In this document: piece after piece, positions 1 through 5,640 of the stretch | How positions within the stretch are numbered: position 1 is the first letter of the stretch | How the letters are laid out: each line of letters opens with the position of its first letter | From: Rhodospirillaceae bacterium | Lineage (GTDB): Bacteria > Pseudomonadota > Alphaproteobacteria > MPNO01 > UBA2964 | Assembly: GCA_002724505.1 (NCBI GenBank) | Contig: PBOV01000045.1 | Span: 1 to 7,774, forward strand | Length of the DNA stretch: 7,774 nt | Reading direction: 5' to 3' | Notes under the pieces: model-generated | What the model was told of the DNA's origin: nothing | Databases searched by the model: none | The model's input: only the letters and a program-made list of their open reading frames with translations | Translations under genes and position numbers: made by a program

Positions 1-29
1 AATTGCATTAGGGGATTCTTTACGACCAT
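1..29 (-). CDS. possible 5' end of an unidentified gene, cut by the window edge
   Basis: Only the first nine codons are visible, reading MVVKNPLMQ, so no function can be assigned. The start is supported by a strong Shine-Dalgarno sequence (GGAGG on the minus strand) eight bases ahead of the ATG. A promoter-like pair lies about 70 bases further upstream, beyond the end of selC. A competing start in another frame is the ATG at 49-51, which would read MKFGGKIHGRKE and so on, but it has no clear ribosome site. The gene points the same way as selC and selB and may be a separate unit. Confidence 0.4.
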
Positions 30-96
30 GAATCTTTCCTCCAAATTTCATTGCGAGGTAAAATAAAGCCTTCGCTTAATTGATGAATCTGGCGAT

Positions 97-124
97 CTTT
101 TAAATCAAAAAACGAATCTGTAAA
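97..124 (-). promoter_or_regulatory. possible sigma70-type promoter for the left-edge gene
   Basis: On the minus strand TTTACA (119-124, five of six matches to the -35 consensus) is followed after 16 bases by TAAAAG (97-102, four of six matches to the -10 consensus). Transcription would begin about 60 bases ahead of the ATG at 27-29. It lies in the AT-rich, otherwise gene-free stretch 30-157 between selC and the left-edge gene. AT-rich sequence yields such matches easily, so this is tentative. Confidence 0.3.
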
Positions 125-142
125 GGGGAAAAACTGCCAGGC

Positions 143-157
143 AAAAAAAAAGAAAAT
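143..157 (-). terminator. T-rich tract directly after selC, possible transcription end
   Basis: Immediately 3' of the encoded CCA of selC, the minus strand reads ATTTTC and then nine T residues (143-151). The T-arm and acceptor stem of the tRNA could serve as the hairpin ahead of the T tract. I see no separate strong stem, so this is only a possible terminator for the sel transcript. Confidence 0.3.
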
Positions 158-253
158 TGGCGGAAGAGAGTGGGAGTTGAACCCACCAGGCACGTTTAAC
201 GCCCCTCACCGGGTTTGAAGCCCGAGCGCAGCACCGGCTCACGAATCCCTTCC
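158..253 (-). tRNA. selC: selenocysteine tRNA, anticodon UCA
   Basis: This is the UGA-decoding Sec tRNA. The 96-base gene is longer than ordinary tRNAs and has the Sec-specific 8-bp acceptor stem (GGAAGGGA with TCTCTTCC, one G-U pair). The discriminator G and CCA are encoded at 158-161. The anticodon loop is CUUCAAA with anticodon UCA at 216-218, closed by a 5-bp stem (UCGGG/CCCGG). A long variable arm lies between it and the T arm, whose 5-bp stem is GUGGG/CCCAC with loop UUCAACU. Length and layout match E. coli selC (95 bases). It follows selB by 60 bases on the same strand and is probably transcribed with it. SerRS first charges it with serine; SelA then converts the serine to Sec. Confidence 0.96.
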
Positions 254-313
254 GCAATTTCTGCAGTTTTAGGGTCTTTTGTATCCACGGTAAATCCTAA
301 TTCGCGCTTGCCA

Positions 314-2221
314 TCAGAATAACCCGGCAGCTGGTTTAACGATGTGCCGGGTGTTGCCTTCGCGTTTCGTAAACCCGGCTTTATCAAAAAATTCTAATAT
401 TTCTATGGTCATATTGCGGCCGATCCCAGATTTATTACGAAACCCCGCCGCTGTTAATTCTTTCTGATTAGCCAACAATTCAGCCATGGCTGCCAAATCC
501 TGAATGGCATCTGGTAACAAAAACCGGTTCTGAGAGATTTGTATAACAAAGCCCGTTCCCGCTAATCGGCGCATAAATGCGTTAAGCGCGTTGGACTTAA
601 TGTCTAATTCTTCAGCTACTTCGTGCATTGAGACCGGCTTTAATCCGGCATTTTCCATAGTTTGGCGTACCTCTGACCAAAGCTTTTTGTCCTGAGCGTT
701 CATGCTCATCTGATGCCCTAGGAGGCGCAGGCGACGATTGGTAAGGATCAGTTCCTTTGCGGTGGCGAGTTGACCGACTACAGCGTTAAAGAACGCCACA
801 GACGGCCTTGGATCAAGTGTCAATCTTAGGGTGTTTGCAGCCGGACCAAGTTGATCGGGCTGGGTGCGGTGCCATTTCTCCAGAGCTTTTAAAATGCTGG
901 TTGCAAGGGCGTCCCAATGCGACCTCGAAATTCCAATTTGTTCGGTATCCCGGCCAGTAATGATCATGTCGAGATCAGACCATAATGCCTCTGCCTGAAA
1001 CGGAGTTAAATTACGACTAGTTATAAAATGCGCAAGATTAACACCATTCGGCTGCACATTTATCAGAGACCTTAAAGCGTCAATTGGATCGCTATTCTCC
1101 ATCGCAGCAACAGCGGCGAGACGCTCAGGCTTAGAACGGCCTCGTGCTGGCGCGAAAGGGTCAATGACGCTTCCACCTGCTATCGTCCGACGCGCAGACT
1201 GATCGCGCAAAATGAGGCGATCGCCGTGCAAAACATTTGTAGGTTCGTCCAGAACCAGCTGCACAATAGCGGATTCGCCGGGGGCAATATTTTTCCTGTC
1301 TAGCATCGCGACGCGCGCACCGATATCGCAGGCGCCAATGTGTAAGTGAGCCGGTGTCCAATGTTTTAGCGCACGAGTTTCTGATTTAAGCAACCGGATA
1401 CGGGCGTCAAACCGCCTCGTGGGCGCGTGAATAACCTCATCTAAAACCCAGTCGCCGCGATGGATTTCATCCTTGATGATATTAGGTCCAGTAATGTTAA
1501 GGGCGCAGCGCTGACCGACCCGGCCAGTTTCGGCGTCACGGTTCTGGGCGTGAATGCCCCGTACCCGCACCTGGTGTCCTGCTGGGGATATATTTAATTG
1601 ATCTCCAACCGCGACCCTCCCTGAAAAGACGCTACCGGTAACGACTAGGCCCGCACCTGGAACTGTGAAGCGACGGTCTATTGCAAGACGAAAGTTTCCA
1701 TCAAGTTTTGTAGATTTAAATTTGCGGGCGACCGTTTCCAAATGTGTTCGAAGGTCATCAATACCATCACCGTTAATGGCTGAGACAGGATATATTGGGG
1801 CGCCGTCTAGCGAGGTGCCATCCAGAAGCATTTCAGTGAGTTCCATGACTTCTTCGATACGTTTTTTATCAGTGCGATCGATTTTGGTGATTGCAACGAC
1901 GCCGGCTGATAGACCCAGCAGATCAAGAATTGCTAAATGTTCTTCTGTCTGGGGCATCGGGCCATCATCAGCAGCGATTACTAGGAGTACACAATCTATA
2001 CCGGTAACACCCGCCAGCATGTTGCGGACGAATCTTTCATGACCTGGTACGTCAACGAATCCTAAAACATGATCCTGTTCGAGTTGGTGATAGGCATAGC
2101 CGAGATCTATTGAAATCCCTCGCGCTTTTTCCTCTGGCAGCCGGTCGGTATCCACACCGGTCAACGCTTTGACGAGAACGGTTTTACCGTGATCTATATG
2201 GCCAGAGGTCGCAATAATCAT
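314..2221 (-). CDS. selB: selenocysteine-specific elongation factor SelB
   Basis: SelB is the GTPase that binds Sec-tRNA(Sec) and the SECIS hairpin of selenoprotein mRNAs and delivers Sec to UGA on the ribosome. The 635-residue product (E. coli SelB is 614) opens with an EF-Tu-like GTPase: G1 GHIDHGKT at residues 7-14, G3 DVPGH at 57-61, G4 TKID at 112-115 and G5 SAI at 147-149. Beta-barrel domains follow from about residue 170 to 360, and the rest is the SelB-specific winged-helix region that reads the SECIS RNA, ending in VKPAAGLF. The ATG overlaps the TGA of selA in an ATGA motif, which implies translational coupling. The gene ends with TGA. Reading past it would add only 14 codons without recognisable homology, so it is a true stop. 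Intact. Confidence 0.98.
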   Translation of the reverse strand: MIIATSGHIDHGKTVLVKALTGVDTDRLPEEKARGISIDLGYAYHQLEQDHVLGFVDVPGHERFVRNMLAGVTGIDCVLLVIAADDGPMPQTEEHLAILDLLGLSAGVVAITKIDRTDKKRIEEVMELTEMLLDGTSLDGAPIYPVSAINGDGIDDLRTHLETVARKFKSTKLDGNFRLAIDRRFTVPGAGLVVTGSVFSGRVAVGDQLNISPAGHQVRVRGIHAQNRDAETGRVGQRCALNITGPNIIKDEIHRGDWVLDEVIHAPTRRFDARIRLLKSETRALKHWTPAHLHIGACDIGARVAMLDRKNIAPGESAIVQLVLDEPTNVLHGDRLILRDQSARRTIAGGSVIDPFAPARGRSKPERLAAVAAMENSDPIDALRSLINVQPNGVNLAHFITSRNLTPFQAEALWSDLDMIITGRDTEQIGISRSHWDALATSILKALEKWHRTQPDQLGPAANTLRLTLDPRPSVAFFNAVVGQLATAKELILTNRRLRLLGHQMSMNAQDKKLWSEVRQTMENAGLKPVSMHEVAEELDIKSNALNAFMRRLAGTGFVIQISQNRFLLPDAIQDLAAMAELLANQKELTAAGFRNKSGIGRNMTIEILEFFDKAGFTKREGNTRHIVKPAAGLF

Positions 2222-3642
2222 TGGATTTTTAACTTTTCCAGCTGGTTTAAAAAGGTTTTTTCATTGCTTGCCTCCAGACAACGTAGATCCATCCAGAGCG
2301 CGTTTTCTTGAATTCTACCAATGACAGGCATGGGTAAATTTCGAAAGGCATCGGCCAGACGTTTTAAGCCAGTACCAACACCTTGTTTAGCGGTAGGCCG
2401 TATAACCAACGCAACACTATCAAGGCGTTCAGCGGGTAATGAGCCACTTCCAATTTGGCTCTGGCATTTCTCTAGTGTCACTGAATATTGGTCGCTGAGA
2501 GCCCTGTTGATTGCTGACGAAACTCGCTGAGCAGTCTCTTGTATCTGATCTTTCCTGCGGGCTAACAGTCTGAGTGTTGGAATTCTCTCAGCAAGCCTAT
2601 GAGGATCATCATAGAGCCGGATTATGGTTTCCAGCGCTGCTATTGTCATCTTATCGCAACGCATTGCGCGTTTCATCGGGTTCTTTTTGATTTTAGAAAT
2701 CAGGTCAGCCCTGCCAGCGATTATGCCAGCCTGAGGGCCACCAAGCAGTTTGTCACCGCTGAAACTGACGAGATCTGCGCCGCTTGCTAGAGCTTCCTGA
2801 GCAGTAGGTTCATGGGGCAATCCGTAACGCTGAAGGTCAGTCATGGTACCACTGCCCAGATCAACTGCAAATGGCAGGTCGTATTTGTGTGCAAGCAACG
2901 CCAACTCTGACGCGCCTACAGCCTTCGTAAAACCTTGAATTTCATAATTACTGGTGTGGATTTGCATGAGCATGGCGGTACGCTTACCGATCGCTTCTTC
3001 AAAGTCTTTGAGGTGTGTGCGGTTTGTAGTGCCCACCTCCCGCAACTTTGCGCCGGCACGAGACATGATATCGGGTATTCGGAATGCGCCACCGATTTCG
3101 ATTAACTCACCGCGCGAGACAACCACTTCCTTGCGCAGAGCGAGACTGTTCAAGATTAATAATACCGCAGCCGCATTGTTATTGACGATCGTGACCGCTT
3201 CAGCACCGATGAGTTGAGAGAGAGTGACTTCAAGGTGGGTATCGCGATCCCCGCGCTTGCCAGTCTGAAGATTATATTCGAGGTTACTAGCACCGCGAGA
3301 GACAGCGGCTATGGCTTCTAGTGCTTCCTCGGGTAATGGTGCGCGCCCAAGATTAGTATGGAGGACGGTGCCGGTAAGGTTGAATACTGGTTTAAGTGAT
3401 GGCGAGAGATTTTCTTCAAGCTGGGTAGCTGCACGAGAAAAAATATCCGCTAATAAAATTTTCTCGACCCTGCCAGTGTCTTTTTTAGCGATATCCTTCC
3501 TTAGTTTGGCGAGATCCTCACGCAAAGCCCTAGTTACGGATTGGCGACCAAATGTTTCAATTAAAGTCGCGGCCTCTGCCGTTCGCAGCAACTTGTCTAC
3601 GGAAGGGAGCTTAGAAAATTGGCTGTCGGTAGGACCCGTCAT
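2218..3642 (-). CDS. selA: L-seryl-tRNA(Sec) selenium transferase SelA
   Basis: SelA is the cytosolic pyridoxal-phosphate enzyme that turns Ser-tRNA(Sec) into Sec-tRNA(Sec) with selenophosphate. From the ATG at 3640-3642 it has 474 residues (E. coli SelA is 463). Visible family signatures are LTGTVLHTNLGRAPL near residue 90, VNNNAAAVLL near 154, SRGELIEIGGAFRIPD near 176 and the PLP-lysine motif SFSGDKLLGGPQAG with Lys298. An upstream in-frame GTG at 3654 is possible, but the ATG is preferred. The N-terminus MTGPTDSQFSKLPSVDKLL aligns without gaps to the E. coli start as I recall it, and GGGG sits six bases ahead of the ATG. It lies 32 bases after the deiodinase-like selenoprotein gene and overlaps selB by four bases, so the three are almost certainly one operon. 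Selenophosphate synthetase (selD) must be elsewhere. Confidence 0.98.
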   Translation of the reverse strand: MTGPTDSQFSKLPSVDKLLRTAEAATLIETFGRQSVTRALREDLAKLRKDIAKKDTGRVEKILLADIFSRAATQLEENLSPSLKPVFNLTGTVLHTNLGRAPLPEEALEAIAAVSRGASNLEYNLQTGKRGDRDTHLEVTLSQLIGAEAVTIVNNNAAAVLLILNSLALRKEVVVSRGELIEIGGAFRIPDIMSRAGAKLREVGTTNRTHLKDFEEAIGKRTAMLMQIHTSNYEIQGFTKAVGASELALLAHKYDLPFAVDLGSGTMTDLQRYGLPHEPTAQEALASGADLVSFSGDKLLGGPQAGIIAGRADLISKIKKNPMKRAMRCDKMTIAALETIIRLYDDPHRLAERIPTLRLLARRKDQIQETAQRVSSAINRALSDQYSVTLEKCQSQIGSGSLPAERLDSVALVIRPTAKQGVGTGLKRLADAFRNLPMPVIGRIQENALWMDLRCLEASNEKTFLNQLEKLKIQ

Positions 3643-3674
3643 GTCAGGCCCCACGCAGCCACAAATTTTTTATG

Positions 3675-4349
3675 TCAGATAGTTTGCGCTTTAATTGCTT
3701 CCTCCCAGCCATCTGGGTCAAATAAATGCGGCCCCTCTTTTCCGGCGTATGTAATCTTGCCGTTGGGGTCGATGACAAAAAGGCGGATGGGCGCCGCGAC
3801 ATACGTATTTTCCACCTCATCATCGATATTATCGATGAGCATGGGATATTTAAGGTCAAGTCCAATCTGGCAAGCGTTGCCAACTTCAGCGCGTTCATCG
3901 GCCGTTGTAGGCGCTTTATAGAAAATCTCAGTTTCGAGATTTTGCAGCGTCTGCCAGCCATCAGAGGGGTGTGCTTCACGTACATAGATCAGAAAAAATT
4001 CAATGTTATCTTTATTCGCTTCATAAATTTCATTCAGTCTCACGGACTGATCACGAAAGGGAGGTCACGTATAAGAGCCAAAACAGAGGGCTACCGATTT
4101 TCCTCTTAGATCTGACAGCTTTACGTAATCACCGGTGCGCTTTTTGGTTCGGTCAAGACGCTCCAGTTCAAAGTCTGGCGCATTATCACCAACCTTTGGC
4201 ACCTGGCTTTGTCGCGCTTTTTGGTTAGCCATCATGACGTCGAAATCTTCGGCGCTCATATCAGAAATTTGCAACCAAACATCGCGTTTTTCCGGAAAGC
4301 TCATCGATTTCCAGTCCAAATCCTTGAACTGTTCAAAACGGGGGTCCAT
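3675..4349 (-). CDS. iodothyronine deiodinase-like selenoprotein with in-frame UGA = Sec95
   Basis: This 224-residue thioredoxin-fold protein is interrupted at codon 95 by TGA (4065-4067). Reading the TGA as Sec gives CFGSYTUPPF, which matches the deiodinase active site (FGS-C/A-TU-P-P/S-F). A second deiodinase hallmark follows at residues 122-132, YVREAHPSDGW, with His127 at the conserved catalytic position. A SECIS-like hairpin starts seven bases after the UGA. The start is the ATG at 4347-4349, nine bases from the Shine-Dalgarno GGGAGG; an upstream in-frame start at 4484 has no such site and would overlap the divergent gene. There is no signal peptide or membrane segment, unlike vertebrate deiodinases, so it is probably cytosolic. 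The gene ends in TGA (3675-3677), so the same reading frame uses UGA both as Sec and as stop. It is the first gene of the selA-selB operon. The bacterial substrate is unknown: reductive dehalogenation or thiol redox chemistry are both possible. Confidence 0.93.
4028..4058 (-). promoter_or_regulatory. bacterial SECIS element of the deiodinase-like selenoprotein
   Basis: In the mRNA, starting seven bases after the Sec UGA, UUUCGU (4053-4058) pairs with AUGAAA (4028-4033) and UCAGUC (4045-4050) pairs with GACUGA (4034-4039). A two-base GA bulge (4051-4052) lies on the 5' side between the two helices, and the apical loop is CGUGA (4040-4044). That is twelve base pairs including one G-U. The loop begins 20 bases after the UGA and carries a GU step, and there is a 5'-side bulge below the upper stem. 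Both features match the E. coli fdhF SECIS as recognised by SelB. The element lies inside the coding sequence, as bacterial SECIS elements do. Confidence 0.85.
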
Positions 4350-4358
4350 TAGGTTTTT

Positions 4359-4364
4359 CCTCCC
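4359..4364 (-). promoter_or_regulatory. Shine-Dalgarno site fixing the start of the deiodinase-like gene
   Basis: GGGAGG on the minus strand sits nine bases ahead of the ATG at 4347-4349. It decides against the longer open frame that starts at 4484, whose extra 45 codons run through the divergent spacer and have no homology to deiodinases. Confidence 0.75.
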
Positions 4365-4422
4365 AGTAATTTTTTTCAGGCGAGAGACTAAAACTATTTG
4401 TTCCATTCGGCAAATGTCGCTC

Positions 4423-4450
4423 TTGCAATTGTGATTTGTCCTGTGACAAT
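4423..4450 (+). promoter_or_regulatory. possible promoter for the peroxiredoxin-like selenoprotein in the divergent spacer
   Basis: The 128-base spacer 4350-4477 must hold the promoters for both divergent selenoprotein genes. On the plus strand TTGCAA (4423-4428) is followed after 16 bases by GACAAT (4445-4450), a moderate sigma70-like pair whose start point would lie about 20 bases before the ATG. Two TGTGA copies (4430-4434 and 4442-4446) repeat at a 12-base step and could be part of an operator. I cannot pick a convincing minus-strand promoter. Confidence 0.3.
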
Positions 4451-4477
4451 GACCTTGTTTCCAAATGGAGTAATTAA

Positions 4478-4966
4478 ATGGCAACTAAATTAGATATTGG
4501 TGATGCCTTTCCCGCAATGACCTTGAATTTGGTTGGTGGCGGCACGGCAACACTACCGGATCTGGCAGATGCTAAGTACCAGCTTATCCTGTTCTACCGG
4601 GGACATTGGTGACCTTACTGCCGTCGGCAGTTGGTCGGCTTTGAAAATGAAAAATCTACTCTTGATGCTGAAGGCATAAAGGTAATTGCGGCTAGCATTG
4701 ATACAGGTGATGAAGCAAAAATGGTCGCTGACGAGGTGTCGTTTCCTGTTGGTCAAGGCGTGACGCACGAGCAGGCAATGCTCCTTGATGCGTGGTGGGA
4801 AGATCGTCGCGGTATTATTCAGCCGTCTGAATTTCTACTTGGTGAAGATGGAAAGGTTGTTTCATCAAGCTACAGCGCTGGGCCTCTCGCCCGCATGGAT
4901 GCTGCCGATGTCATCAAGCTTGTGCAGCTTTTCGAACGGCGGAAAGCAGAAGCTGCTCAGAAGTAA
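4478..4966 (+). CDS. peroxiredoxin/redoxin-like selenoprotein with in-frame UGA = Sec45
   Basis: A 162-residue AhpC/TSA-type thioredoxin-fold protein. The reading frame from ATG 4478 is interrupted at codon 45 by TGA (4610-4612). Read as Sec, it gives FYRGHWUPYCRRQL, the FYRGxWCPYC active site of redoxin-family proteins with Sec in place of the first Cys (U45-P-Y-C48). The downstream frame is in phase and carries family-typical segments: SIDTGDEAKMVADE, SEFLLGEDGKVVSSSYSAGPLARM and a C-terminal helix. Calling the gene from the TTG at 4631 would remove the active site. GGAG lies seven bases ahead of the ATG. No signal peptide is seen, so it is cytosolic. The likely role is thiol-dependent peroxide reduction or disulfide exchange, with U45 and C48 forming a selenenylsulfide. 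It is divergent from the deiodinase-like gene and followed by an AhpD-fold gene. Cys homologues of this family are common. Confidence 0.93.
4610..4639 (+). promoter_or_regulatory. SECIS-like hairpin of the peroxiredoxin-like selenoprotein (two alternative folds)
   Basis: Fold A pairs ACUGCC (4617-4622) with GGCAGU (4626-4631) around a GUC loop. It extends below through UGACC (4610-4614) with GGUCG (4633-4637), so the Sec codon itself lies in the stem. Fold B pairs GCCG (4620-4623) with CGGC (4636-4639), plus C4625-G4634 next to a U-U mismatch, around the loop GGCAGUUG. Fold B puts GG at the start of the loop, 13 bases after the UGA, which is closer to known bacterial SECIS elements. In fold A the loop begins only 10 bases after the UGA, shorter than usual. 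Which fold SelB reads cannot be settled by eye. Confidence 0.55.
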
Positions 4967-4972
4967 ATAGGA

Positions 4973-5005
4973 ATTACGTGCGCCGGACTGGCCCGTAATA
5001 ATTTT
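4973..5005 (+). terminator. hairpin between the two redox genes, possible terminator or attenuator
   Basis: ATTACG (4973-4978) pairs with CGTAAT (4994-4999), and inside it GCC (4982-4984) pairs with GGC (4990-4992). A short TTTT follows at 5002-5005. The hairpin lies between the peroxiredoxin-like stop and the ribosome site of the next gene, so it could dampen read-through. The T tract is weak. Confidence 0.4.
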
Positions 5006-5007
5006 AT

Positions 5008-5013
5008 GGAGGT
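5008..5013 (+). promoter_or_regulatory. unusually close Shine-Dalgarno site for the AhpD-fold gene
   Basis: GGAGGT ends only three bases ahead of the ATG at 5017-5019, which is tighter than the usual five to ten. No better in-frame start is seen just downstream, and the first methionine fits the family length. Confidence 0.5.
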
Positions 5014-5016
5014 CAT

Positions 5017-5544
5017 ATGGCGCGCGTTTCTCTCGTTGAGGCGGAAGGTCAACTGGAACTTGCTGAGTTCGTTGATAGGTTAAAAGCAGGCCGTCGCGGC
5101 AAACTCCTCAATATATACAAGATTTTGCTGAATAATCCGCCTGCTGCTTCTGGCTGGTTTGATTATCTCAACATGGTGCGCTGGGAACTTGGTATTGAGG
5201 GTCGAATCCGAGAGCTTGTGATAATCCGCATCGCCTACTTCAATCGCGTGCAATATGTCATCAAACAGCACGTTCCCGAACTTGCCGAGGCCGAGGGGCT
5301 CTCCTTGGCCGAATGTGATGCGCTGAAAGACTGGGAGAACTCCGATCAGTTTGATAAGCGCGATCGCGCGATCCTTGCTTATACCGACTCAATGTCACGG
5401 GATATCCAGGTGCCCGATGAAGTCTATAATGCAGTCGCGGCGCATTTTAACGACGAGGAAATGGTGGGGCTAACAGTACTCATCGGCACTTACAATATGA
5501 ATACCCGCATATTTCAGGCACTTGATATTGATTTAGAAAAATAA
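5017..5544 (+). CDS. carboxymuconolactone decarboxylase (AhpD-fold) family protein lacking the redox CxxC
   Basis: A 175-residue all-helical protein of the CMD/AhpD family. The conserved core RIRELVIIRIAYFNRVQYVI begins near residue 63 and runs into KQHVPELAEAEGLS, with the family His at residue 85. In AhpD the CxxCxxxH motif reduces AhpC. Here both cysteine positions are valine (V78 and V81) while His85 is kept, and the only Cys in the protein is C100. It therefore should not act as an AhpD-type disulfide reductase. The His-only form resembles the many CMD-family proteins annotated near aromatic-degradation genes. It lies 50 bases after the peroxiredoxin-like selenoprotein on the same strand, with a hairpin between them. 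The exact substrate is unknown. Confidence 0.88.
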   Translation: MARVSLVEAEGQLELAEFVDRLKAGRRGKLLNIYKILLNNPPAASGWFDYLNMVRWELGIEGRIRELVIIRIAYFNRVQYVIKQHVPELAEAEGLSLAECDALKDWENSDQFDKRDRAILAYTDSMSRDIQVPDEVYNAVAAHFNDEEMVGLTVLIGTYNMNTRIFQALDIDLEK

Positions 5545-5640
5545 TTGAGGATGTTTAGTTGGGGTGGAAAAAGAGTCTTCGGCCCATTAAGTTTGTGTTA
5601 ACGACTTTCGCTTTTTGAGGGATAGGAACGGGTAAGTTTT

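Noticed and set aside
1..253. selC as attachment site of an integrated element
   Set aside because: selC genes are known integration sites, but I see no integrase and no repeat of the tRNA 3' end in the 157 bases beyond it.
274..316. The terminal UGA of selB as another Sec codon
   Set aside because: SelB already ends with its usual C-terminus. The extension would be only 14 codons without a redox motif.
196..387. 63-codon minus-strand frame overlapping selC and the end of selB
   Set aside because: It is mostly the translated tRNA gene and spacer, with no homology or ribosome site.
3642..3654. selA starting at the GTG at 3654
   Set aside because: The ATG at 3642 aligns without gaps to the known SelA N-terminus and has a better ribosome-site candidate.
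3675..4484. Two separate genes (4065-4484 and 3675-4043) in place of one selenoprotein gene
   Set aside because: They are in the same frame across one TGA. The deiodinase motif spans the junction, a SECIS hairpin follows, and the second piece has no ribosome site of its own.
4631..4966. Peroxiredoxin-like gene starting at the TTG at 4631
   Set aside because: This start lies just after the active-site motif and has no ribosome site. The upstream frame from ATG 4478 carries the N-terminal half of the domain.
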